Origin: a virus
IMG/VR virus record: IMGVR_UViG_3300021090_000074
Span: 1-34,112 of that record
Length of the DNA stretch: 34,112 nucleotides
Direction: 5' to 3' (one strand)
A model generated the notes under the pieces. That model saw nothing but the letters and a program-made list of their open reading frames with translations. It was not told where the DNA came from and did no database searches. How positions within the stretch are numbered: position 1 is the stretch's first letter; every line of letters begins with the position of its first letter. This document shows, piece by piece, positions 18,039-25,077 of this stretch. The position numbers were made by a program, and so were the translations under genes.

Positions 18039-19198
18039 AGGCCGCCATCGAGGTGTCCACGCCGATCGCCAGGTCCCCCCGCGTTCTTCAGGTCGGGTCG
18101 ATGTTCGACGTCCCGATGGAGGACCGGGCCGCTCTCAACTGGGACGCCGATCTTCCGATCGAGGATCAGGACTGGCACATCGGGATGATCATCGGTCCTT
18201 CGGGTTCTGGGAAGACCACGATTGCCCGGCACTTCTGGCCCGAGCAGATGGCCGCGACCCACCACTGGACGCCGGACGCGGCTCTGATCGACGATTTCCC
18301 CTCGACGCTGGGGATCAAGGACGTCGTCGGGTTGCTCAACTCCGTCGGGCTCGCCTCACCCCCCGCGTGGCTCCGTCCGTTCCGGACACTGTCGAATGGC
18401 GAGGCGTTCCGGGCCGATGTCGCCAGGACCCTCGCCGAGACCGATTCGAACGACGTGACGGTGATCGACGAGTTCACGTCAGTGGTCGACCGGCAGGTGG
18501 CGCAGATCGCCAGCCATACCGTCCAGAAGACGGTCAGGCGGCAGGACCGGCAGCTGATCGCGGTGACCTGTCATTACGACATCGTCGACTGGCTCCAGCC
18601 GGACTGGATCTATGACGTGGCCGCCGGATCCTTCGCCTGGAGGTCGGTTCAACCCCACCCTTCAGTGGAGGTCAGGATCCACAAGATTCATTACTCCGCA
18701 TGGAAGTACTTCCGGCGTCATCACTATCTGAGCAGTGAGATCAACAAGTCAGCGAGATGTTTCGGTGCGTTCATCGGCGATGATCTCGTGGCGTTCACCT
18801 CGTATCTTCACTTTCCACACGCCAAGACGAAGAATGTGAAGATGGCTCACCGGGTGGTCGTTTTGCCCGACTATCAAGGCCTCGGCATCGGTGGCAGGCT
18901 CGCCGACTGGCAAGGTGAGTATCTGCACCAGCGAGGGTATCGGTACCACTTCGTCACGAGTCACCCGGCTCTGATCCGATACCTGGCGGGGTCCCCTCGC
19001 TGGCGGCTGATCCAAAAGTCGACCCGGAGATCCCTGGCCAACACCTCGACTGATGTGGGTCTCAGAAAGAGAGCTCTCGACCCGAGGAGCCTCGGGAACC
19101 GATGTTTCTTCTACGCCCCCGAGAGTCATGCCGCTCCGGTAGCTGGAGTACCGGCTTCCCGGAGCGGCACCGATGCTCTAGAGGAACACGTCGTGTGA
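18035..19198 (+). CDS. ABC-type ATPase fused to a GNAT acetyltransferase (387 aa)
   Basis: GTG start in a GTGA overlap. Residues 45-205 are an ATP-binding cassette: Walker A GPSGSGKT (54-61), signature LSNGE (119-123), Walker B VTVIDE (141-146) and H-loop H180, without membrane segments. Residues 212-330 are a GNAT domain: a W-x2-F-x3-HYL entry (IHYSAWKYFRRHHYLS), FGAFIGDDLVAFTSYL, and the acetyl-CoA loop VVVLPDYQGLGIGGRL, with VTSHPAL after it. The GNAT half resembles Mom-like enzymes by eye. The fusion recalls TmcA, in which an ATPase drives GNAT acetylation of cytidine. Substrate unknown; nucleic-acid modification is inferred. The 3' end overlaps the ASCH gene by 21 bases. Confidence 0.8.
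   Translation: MKAAIEVSTPIARSPRVLQVGSMFDVPMEDRAALNWDADLPIEDQDWHIGMIIGPSGSGKTTIARHFWPEQMAATHHWTPDAALIDDFPSTLGIKDVVGLLNSVGLASPPAWLRPFRTLSNGEAFRADVARTLAETDSNDVTVIDEFTSVVDRQVAQIASHTVQKTVRRQDRQLIAVTCHYDIVDWLQPDWIYDVAAGSFAWRSVQPHPSVEVRIHKIHYSAWKYFRRHHYLSSEINKSARCFGAFIGDDLVAFTSYLHFPHAKTKNVKMAHRVVVLPDYQGLGIGGRLADWQGEYLHQRGYRYHFVTSHPALIRYLAGSPRWRLIQKSTRRSLANTSTDVGLRKRALDPRSLGNRCFFYAPESHAAPVAGVPASRSGTDALEEHVV
19130..19168. terminator. hairpin at the convergent gene ends
   Basis: GCCGCTCCGG (19130-19139) and CCGGAGCGGC (19159-19168) pair perfectly; inside, CCGGTA and TACCGG offer an alternative stem. It lies within the last codons of the ABC-GNAT gene and just beyond the ASCH stop, so it could end transcription from both sides. 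No T-run. Confidence 0.5.
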
Positions 19199-19591
19199 TG
19201 CGTGATCCTCCAGGATCATGCGCCACGTTTCGGTGAACTCCCGGAGGCTCAGCTTGCCGATCCAGGGCATGGGCTTGTCGAGGATGGTCAGGTTGGTGCC
19301 GAGCAGCCAGTGCCACTGGCCGGATTCCGCCCATTCTGAGTCGGAGTCTTGGACGACGTCGACCAGGTCGACCGACCCGAGGATCACGCCGCGAGGCATC
19401 GGGTTCGGGAGCTCGATCCTCATGTCGGCCTCGGCGGACTCGACTCCGGCATCGTCGATCGTCTTCCCGGCATGGATCACCAGCTCTCCCCGGTAGCCGC
19501 CCGCAGGCCGCCAGGATCGGTTCTCGACGTTCTTGCCTCCGTGCATGATCAGCCAGGCCCAAGGCTGCTGGACGGTCAGGATCTTCGTCAC
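19178..19591 (-). CDS. ASCH-domain protein (137 aa)
   Basis: GTG at 19591 after GAAGGGAACCGGA; the open frame continues upstream but the promoter box at 19627-19620 and the ribosome site fix this start. The ASCH fold is shown by TVQQPWAWLIMHGGKNVENR and SWRPAGGYRGELVIHAGK, that is QPW, GxKxxExR and YRGxxxIHAG motifs, with VILGSVDLVDVV later. ASCH proteins bind RNA or modified bases, and E. coli YqfB is an N4-acetylcytidine amidohydrolase. Leftward, overlapping the ABC-GNAT gene tail to tail, and divergent from the terminase operon, it is expressed separately. It may read or remove a modification; substrate unknown. Confidence 0.85.
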   Translation of the reverse strand: MTKILTVQQPWAWLIMHGGKNVENRSWRPAGGYRGELVIHAGKTIDDAGVESAEADMRIELPNPMPRGVILGSVDLVDVVQDSDSEWAESGQWHWLLGTNLTILDKPMPWIGKLSLREFTETWRMILEDHASHDVFL

Positions 19592-19619
19592 TCCGGTTCC
19601 CTTCGCTCGGTGTCTCTCG

Positions 19620-19627
19620 ATTATACA
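19620..19627. promoter_or_regulatory. bidirectional promoter box between ASCH and terminase genes
   Basis: On the minus strand TGTATAAT is a perfect extended -10, giving a short leader before GTG 19591. On the plus strand the same bases read TTATACA, a fair -10 for the terminase operon, 18 bases before GTG 19646. Sharing one site makes expression of the ASCH gene and of the packaging/head operon mutually exclusive or coordinated. Confidence 0.6.
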
Positions 19628-19645
19628 GCATGGGAGGTGTGCCCC

Positions 19646-20200
19646 GTGGGACGTAACGGCAAGGGAAGAACCGGCCGCCGGGAGCCTTATCAGGTCGACC
19701 GCGACAACAAGGCCGTCGAGCTCCGCCGCCGTCACCTGACGTACCAGCAGATCGCCGACGAACTCGGCATGGGCAACAAGACGACCGCGTACCTGGCCGT
19801 CAAGCGCGGTCTCGCCGACTCGGTTCAGGAGAGCAACGACGAGGTCAGGCAGCAGGAGGCCGATCGTCTCGACGAGCTGGCCCGCCGGGCACTCCGGGTG
19901 ATCGTCACCCCGCACTACAAGGTGTCCGGGCGGTTCGTCGTCAAGGACCCGCAGACCGGCAAGCCGCTGATCGACGACCAGCCGGTCCTCAACGGGATCA
20001 ACACCCTGCTCAAGATTATGGAACGTCGTGCCGAGCTCCTCGGGCTGAACGCGGTCCTCAAGGTCGAGGTCATCACGACCGGCATGATCGACAACGAGAT
20101 CGCCAGGCTCTCCACTGAGCTCGCCACCCGGGTCAGGAAGAACGGACAGGAGATGCCCGAGATCCTGGCCGGTGAGATCGTCGAAGATGATCGAACCTAG
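19646..20200 (+). CDS. terminase small subunit-like HTH protein (184 aa)
   Basis: GTG start at 19646 after GGGAGGTG. The N-terminus is basic (VGRNGKGRTGRREPYQVDRD) and leads to an HTH, AVELRRRHLTYQQIADELGM then TAYLAVKRGLADSV. The rest is helical (EADRLDELARRALRVIV; LNGINTLLKIMERRAELLGL), suited to ring oligomerisation. Position directly before the large terminase supports the small-subunit assignment: it should recognise the packaging site and load DNA into the motor. It overlaps the next gene by 14 bases. Confidence 0.75.
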   Translation: MGRNGKGRTGRREPYQVDRDNKAVELRRRHLTYQQIADELGMGNKTTAYLAVKRGLADSVQESNDEVRQQEADRLDELARRALRVIVTPHYKVSGRFVVKDPQTGKPLIDDQPVLNGINTLLKIMERRAELLGLNAVLKVEVITTGMIDNEIARLSTELATRVRKNGQEMPEILAGEIVEDDRT

Positions 20201-21719
20201 CTCTCTCGCCGACGTCAAGCTCGCCAAGCTGGAACGGCTCCGGCTTCTCCGGGAAGAGCTCGATCGGATGGACCTCGAAGAGGCCCGCAGCGAGCCCGGC
20301 TGGGAGTCCCCCGGATCCCTGGCGCAGATGCTCGATCCGACGATCATTCAGACCCCCGCGCTGGAGTTGATCGATCAGGAGCTGATGAACCTGGCCGACA
20401 ATCCGGACATCGACCGGTTGATGATCTTCATGCCCCCGCAGGAGGGAAAGTCCGAAAGGATCTCTCACCGGCTCCCCGAGTGGCTGTTGAAGTTCAATCC
20501 CGATCTTCGTATCGCGATCGTCTCCTACGCCGACGAGATGGCTCGTCGCTGGGGGTCCGACATTAAGCTCGACGCCGAGACCTTCGACGGGTCCGACGGC
20601 GGCGTGAATCTCGGCATCACCCTTCGCGAGGACAGCAAGGCCGCCGGGCGCTGGCAGATCAAGGGCCATAAAGGCGGAGTGTATTGTACTGGTGTCGGAG
20701 GGTCACTAACCGGCAAACCTGTCGACTGGCTCATTGTCGATGACCCAATCAAAGATCTCGAAGCGGCGCAGTCTTCGAAGTACCGGGAGCGTGCCAAACG
20801 GTTCTGGCGCGGTGTCGCGATTCCCCGTCTCGGGCCCGGCTCCAAATGCGTGATCGTTCAGACCCGCTGGGACGAGGACGATCTCTCGGGCTGGCTCCAG
20901 ACCGAGCACCCGGGCCGCTGGCGGATCATCTCGATCCCCGCCATCTGTGAGTCCGAGGACGACCTACTGGGGAGGTCCATCGGGCAGCCGATGATCTCGG
21001 CTCGTGGCGACCGCGACTGGGACGCGATCAAGAAGGACGTCGGCGAATACGTCTGGGCCGCTCTCTATCAGCAACGCCCGGCACCCGCTGCCGGTGGGAT
21101 CTTCAAGAAAACCTGGTGGCGAGAGTTCGACTCGCCACGCTGGATCGAACTCCCGGACGGGACTTGTGTTGTACCGGGAGCCGATGAGGTCGTCTGCTCC
21201 TGGGACATGTCCTTCAAAGACGAGGACGATTCAGACTACGTCTGTGGTCAGGTCTGGGCTCGATTCGGGCTTCAGGTCTACCTCCTCGACCAGATGCACG
21301 ATCGCATGACGTTCGTCGAGACCCGGCAGGCGGTCCGGCAGCTGGCCGCCAAGTGGCCGGAGGCCACCGCCAAGTACGTCGAGGACAAGGCGAACGGAAC
21401 GGCGGTCATCAACTCCCTGTCGCTGACCGTGTCCGGGCTGATCCCGATCGAGCCCGACGGGAACAAGATCAGTCGGGCCCGCGCCGTATCCCCGTTCGTC
21501 GAGGCCGGTCAGGTGTACCTCCCGGCCCCCGAGCTCCGCCCCTGGGTCGGCGGATTCATCGACGAGCACGCCTTGTTCCCGAACGCCGTCCACGACGACC
21601 GGGTGGACACGATGTCGCAGGCTCTGAACCGGCTCCTGCTCAACCCGATCCTGACGAATGAGATCCGGGGTGAGGAGGACTTCGATGATTTCGTCGAGAA
21701 GCAGATCAGCCCCTACTAG
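20187..21719 (+). CDS. terminase large subunit (510 aa)
   Basis: ATG 20187 is used; GTG 20172 would add five residues. ATPase part: an atypical P-loop MPPQEGKS (82-89), Walker B WLIVDDP (181-187), and coupling motif IVQTRW (223-228). Nuclease part with RNase H fold: CSWDMSFKDEDDSDY with Asp340, VEDKANG with Glu399/Asp400, and HDDRVD (469-474), the three acidic positions for two metals. It pumps DNA into the prohead and cuts it. Length and motifs are normal for the family. It lies between the small subunit and portal genes as usual. Confidence 0.93.
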   Translation: MIEPSSLADVKLAKLERLRLLREELDRMDLEEARSEPGWESPGSLAQMLDPTIIQTPALELIDQELMNLADNPDIDRLMIFMPPQEGKSERISHRLPEWLLKFNPDLRIAIVSYADEMARRWGSDIKLDAETFDGSDGGVNLGITLREDSKAAGRWQIKGHKGGVYCTGVGGSLTGKPVDWLIVDDPIKDLEAAQSSKYRERAKRFWRGVAIPRLGPGSKCVIVQTRWDEDDLSGWLQTEHPGRWRIISIPAICESEDDLLGRSIGQPMISARGDRDWDAIKKDVGEYVWAALYQQRPAPAAGGIFKKTWWREFDSPRWIELPDGTCVVPGADEVVCSWDMSFKDEDDSDYVCGQVWARFGLQVYLLDQMHDRMTFVETRQAVRQLAAKWPEATAKYVEDKANGTAVINSLSLTVSGLIPIEPDGNKISRARAVSPFVEAGQVYLPAPELRPWVGGFIDEHALFPNAVHDDRVDTMSQALNRLLLNPILTNEIRGEEDFDDFVEKQISPY

Positions 21720-21736
21720 TGCCAGAGGAGATGGGC

Positions 21737-21934
21737 ATGACCCCGCAAAAGATCGTGGCCGCCACTCTGCGCACCGCCTCAGGGTGGATCAAGGATGAGG
21801 GGGACAGGATCCTCCTGATCGAATCCGCCGCCGAAATCGCTGACTCGGACCTGTCTTGGTGCTGCCCGATGTGCGATGAGATCGCCTGTGATGACGGGTG
21901 CCCGCTGGCCGAGGTCAGGGCGGCTCTCGTATGA
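21737..21934 (+). CDS. small zinc-knuckle protein (65 aa)
   Basis: ATG 21737 has GAGGAG six bases upstream; in-frame ATG 21731 and GTG 21719 are poorer. Helical first half (TPQKIVAATLRTASGWIKDE; RILLIESAAEIADS) and a metal-binding end WCCPMCDEIACDDGCPL. It sits between terminase and portal genes. No known function; coupled by ATGA to the portal gene. Confidence 0.65.
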   Translation: MTPQKIVAATLRTASGWIKDEGDRILLIESAAEIADSDLSWCCPMCDEIACDDGCPLAEVRAALV

Positions 21935-23565
21935 GCGTTCTCGGAGTGGTCCAGGGGACCTGGAACCGGGTCGTCGGCAGGTCGGGGATCAACACGGCCC
22001 TGTCCCAGGAGCTCGACAACGTCAGGTTCCAGTCAGAGAACCTGTCGGAGTCGTTGCAGCTTCTGGAGCAGCAGATCAACGAGCCCGGCTGGCAGCGGAT
22101 GACCACCGAGGGAGAACGCGAGTTCAGCCGCGACGGCCACCGGCAGATCACCGCCGTGTGCCGGATCATGGCCCTGAAGAATCCGTTGATCAAAAGGGGC
22201 CTGTCGCTCCGGCAGTCTTACATCTGGGGGCAGGGCGTCGAGATCACCGCCAGGGACCCAAAGATCAATGATGTGGTCCAGCGCTTCCTCGACGACAACA
22301 TCGCCACATTCTCCGGACCCGCCGCCCGCGAGGAACTCAGCAACGCCTCTAGTACCGACGGCAACGTATTCCTCGCCCTGTTCACCCAGCCGCTCGCCGG
22401 GCGGGTCCGGGTCAGGTCGATTCCGTGGGACGAGATCACTCACGTTGTCTCCAACCCCGAGGACAAACAGGAGATCTGGTACTACCGGCGCGAATGGTGG
22501 TCGGAGGCCGTCGACCCGAGATCCGGCGGGATCATCACCGCCCGGAAGTCCTGTTACTACCCCGCGCTGGGCTTTCAGCCGAGGTCCCGGCCGAGCAGAC
22601 TGAATTTCTCGATCTACGGTGACGGCGGCGACGTCCCCGTCCGCTGGGACGCACCCGTCTATCACGTCAAGGTCAACCGTCAGCTGCACGCCGTCTGGGG
22701 GGTTCCGGACGTCTACGCCGCCATCGACTGGGCCCTGGCCTACAAGGATTTCCTGACCGACTGGGCAACGCTGATGAGCAGCCTCAGCCGGTTCGCCTGG
22801 CGGATGACCGCGCCCGGCAGCAAACAGGCCCAGGCTCGCGCCAAGATGTCGGCAGCCCCCGGTATCGACCCCGTGACGGGTGAGTACCGGCACGTCGGCG
22901 CGACCGCCATCCAGTCTCCCGGCATGTCGCTGGAAGCCATCCCGAAGTCCGGGGCACAGATCGACGCCGAATCCGGTCGCCCGCTCGCCGCGATGGTGGC
23001 CGCCGCACTCGACCTGCCCGTCACGATGCTTCTCGGTGACCCTGGTGTGACGGGAGCCAGGGCCACGGCCGAGACCCTCGACACACCCACGGAGCGTGCC
23101 ATGGACGCGCGACGGAACGTCTGGGGCGAGGCGATCAACGCCATACTCCAGTATGTGATCATGGAGTCGGTCCGGGCTCCTGAGGGCATTCTTCACGGGA
23201 AGATCACCCGGGATGAGTACGACGCCGAACAGATCAAGCTCTGGGGCAAGCGGGACACGACCATCGACATCTCGTGGCCGGATCTAGACGAGGTCGACGT
23301 CGAGAAGATCGTCAAATCCATCGTCGAGGCCGATGGCACCGGGCACCTTCCGCCGCTCGTGGTCGCCCGCCTGTTGCTCGAGGCCCTCGGAGTCTCCGAT
23401 GTCGACCAGATTCTGGAGAAGCTGACCGGTCCCGACGGTGAGTTCATCTCACCGGGCATCGACGCCGGTCAGGCCGCCGTTTCGGCGTTCCGCCGGGGCC
23501 AGGACCCCGGAGACCTGCTGAACGGTGAGCCCGTGGATCCGGCCGCCGAACCGGCACCTGTCTGA
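21931..23565 (+). CDS. portal protein (544 aa)
   Basis: ATGA overlap start. The order of features matches siphoviral portals: an N-terminal helical region, wing strands around RVRVRSIPWDEITHVVSNPE and EIWYYRREWW, VYHVKVNRQLHAVWGVPDVY, the stem and tunnel helices after about residue 350 (LAAMVAAALDLPVTMLLGDP, then GVTGARATAETLDTPTERAM), and an acidic C-terminus. Twelve copies form the dodecameric ring at one vertex, which joins the terminase and later the connector. Length is normal. Next gene overlaps by TGATG. Confidence 0.92.
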   Translation: MSVLGVVQGTWNRVVGRSGINTALSQELDNVRFQSENLSESLQLLEQQINEPGWQRMTTEGEREFSRDGHRQITAVCRIMALKNPLIKRGLSLRQSYIWGQGVEITARDPKINDVVQRFLDDNIATFSGPAAREELSNASSTDGNVFLALFTQPLAGRVRVRSIPWDEITHVVSNPEDKQEIWYYRREWWSEAVDPRSGGIITARKSCYYPALGFQPRSRPSRLNFSIYGDGGDVPVRWDAPVYHVKVNRQLHAVWGVPDVYAAIDWALAYKDFLTDWATLMSSLSRFAWRMTAPGSKQAQARAKMSAAPGIDPVTGEYRHVGATAIQSPGMSLEAIPKSGAQIDAESGRPLAAMVAAALDLPVTMLLGDPGVTGARATAETLDTPTERAMDARRNVWGEAINAILQYVIMESVRAPEGILHGKITRDEYDAEQIKLWGKRDTTIDISWPDLDEVDVEKIVKSIVEADGTGHLPPLVVARLLLEALGVSDVDQILEKLTGPDGEFISPGIDAGQAAVSAFRRGQDPGDLLNGEPVDPAAEPAPV

Positions 23566-24602
23566 TGGCGTTCCGCCGCGAGGCCATGACGCTCTCCCGG
23601 AAGACCCGGAGCGAGGTCGACGTGGCGCTCGCCGGGGTCACTCGCGCTCTTACGATCGCTTGGGTCAAATCCTGGGACGGTCTGGAGCCGGAATTTGCCC
23701 GAACCGTCGCGGAACTTCTCTCAGACGGCTCAGGAGACCGGGGGATTTCCCGGGCAAGGATCCGTAAGGACGAACGTCTCCAGTTCGCCATGGGCCGGGT
23801 CAGCCGCACCATGACAGACCTGACGGTCATCGCCAGGGCTGAGGTGTCGACGGCGGTGAGAACAGTGGTCGACGTCGGCGATCGGGCCCAGCGGGACATG
23901 ATCGCCGCTCAGCTGCCGCCGGATCATCACCACCTGCTCGCGGAATCCCGTGCCGGTGATCTTGCGGCTCTGATCACCCGGGCGTCCCGGAGAATCTCCG
24001 TTCTCACCCGGGCGTTGCCCGATCTCATTGATCGCAGGATGCGGGAAACGGTTGCCAGGGTCGCCATGTCGAGGCTCAAGCCGGACACGTCCAAGGTGCT
24101 GATGGCACAGGTCGAGGCCGCGTTCAACACCGGCCTCACCCACGCGCTGATGATCGCCAGGACAGAGGCCCTCGACGCTCATCGGGAGGCCGCCGCTCTC
24201 AGTCAGTCCCGGCAGGCCGACGTTCTCAGCGGCTGGGTCTGGCTGGCCCGTCTTGACCGCTGGACCTGCCCCGCCTGTTTCGCCATGCACGGTTCTGAGC
24301 ATCCGCTGGACGAGATGGGCCCGGACGGCCACCAGAACTGCCGGTGCCAGCGGGCCCCCAAGGCCAAGAGCTGGAAAGAGCTCGGCATCGACCGCGTCGA
24401 GCTGACCGATCTGATCCCCGATGGGCAAACGGTCTTCCGCTCCCTGCCGAAGGACCAGCAGCTCTCGATCCTCGGGCCGACCCGGCTCGATCTCCTCGAC
24501 CGTGGCGAGATCGAGTGGGGCGATCTCGCCACACAACGTCAGAACCCCGGCTGGAGAAGGTCGTACGTGCCTACCCCGGTCAATCAATTGATCGAAGGGT
24601 AG
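23565..24602 (+). CDS. MuF-like head morphogenesis protein (345 aa)
   Basis: TGATG overlap with the portal gene. The N-terminal 180 residues are helical; residues about 195-270 form the MuF domain: LTHALMIARTEALDAHREAA, then WTCPACFAMHGSEHPLDEM and HQNCRCQRAP, the Cys-x2-Cys and NCRC zinc site typical of the family. MuF proteins are minor capsid components placed near the portal and may travel with the DNA. No toxin domain is fused at the C-terminus, where RSYVPTPVNQLIEG ends the protein. Confidence 0.88.
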   Translation: MAFRREAMTLSRKTRSEVDVALAGVTRALTIAWVKSWDGLEPEFARTVAELLSDGSGDRGISRARIRKDERLQFAMGRVSRTMTDLTVIARAEVSTAVRTVVDVGDRAQRDMIAAQLPPDHHHLLAESRAGDLAALITRASRRISVLTRALPDLIDRRMRETVARVAMSRLKPDTSKVLMAQVEAAFNTGLTHALMIARTEALDAHREAAALSQSRQADVLSGWVWLARLDRWTCPACFAMHGSEHPLDEMGPDGHQNCRCQRAPKAKSWKELGIDRVELTDLIPDGQTVFRSLPKDQQLSILGPTRLDLLDRGEIEWGDLATQRQNPGWRRSYVPTPVNQLIEG

Positions 24603-24607
24603 CGATC

Positions 24608-24772
24608 ATGTTCGAGCTTCTCGCGTTCCTCTGCTTCCTCGTCTGCGCCATCTGGTCGGGCGTCACCAAGTCGTGGACCATCGCTCTTCTCGCCGCCGGG
24701 CTCGCGCTCTGGCTGCTCGCTGGATCAGATCTCACCAACCTCAACATCGACGTCGGGGGAAACGGAAAGTGA
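24608..24772 (+). CDS. two-segment small membrane protein (54 aa)
   Basis: ATG in GATCATG context five bases after the MuF stop; the ribosome site GAAGGGTAGC is weak. ELLAFLCFLVCAIWSGV and WTIALLAAGLALWLLAG are two membrane segments, followed by a short polar tail. A membrane protein between the MuF and protease genes is unusual for a head module; it might be a holin-type protein, superinfection factor or anchoring peptide. Overlaps the next gene in GTGA. Confidence 0.65.
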   Translation: MFELLAFLCFLVCAIWSGVTKSWTIALLAAGLALWLLAGSDLTNLNIDVGGNGK

Positions 24773-25077
24773 CCGTCCAGTGGGTCATCTACCCGCAGAG
24801 CCCACCGGCTCTTCCGGCTTCCGTATCGACCGCGCGAAGGGATCAAGTGAGCCACGACTACGAGAAGTGGCGAAAGGGGATCACCCGGTCGGCTCCGCCG
24901 GAGGTTCCGGCCGTGCAACTCATCTGCCGGTCGAGCAGTGAATGCCCTCGATTCGGCGACCGGGTCTGGGTGACCCTCCAATACGTCGCTCCCGGCGTTC
25001 TCGCCCGTCCCAATTTCGTCTGCGCCGACTGCCTCATGGAGCTGGCCCAAGTCACAGAGGAGGAGATCCATGGCTGA
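24769..25077 (+). CDS. hypothetical protein with Cys pairs (102 aa)
   Basis: GTG start in GTGA overlap. VTVQWVIYPQSPPALPASVS leads to a central region with LICRSSSECPRFGDRVWVTL and an end NFVCADCLMELAQVTEEEIH; Cys-x5-Cys and Cys-x2-Cys could bind zinc. The GTG 24847 downstream is an alternative start. No family recognised. It overlaps the protease gene by 8 bases. Confidence 0.62.
   Translation: MTVQWVIYPQSPPALPASVSTARRDQVSHDYEKWRKGITRSAPPEVPAVQLICRSSSECPRFGDRVWVTLQYVAPGVLARPNFVCADCLMELAQVTEEEIHG

Noticed and set aside
22033-23196. 387-codon minus-strand open frame opposite the portal gene
   Set aside because: Antisense shadow of the clearly recognised portal gene, without ribosome site or recognisable domains.
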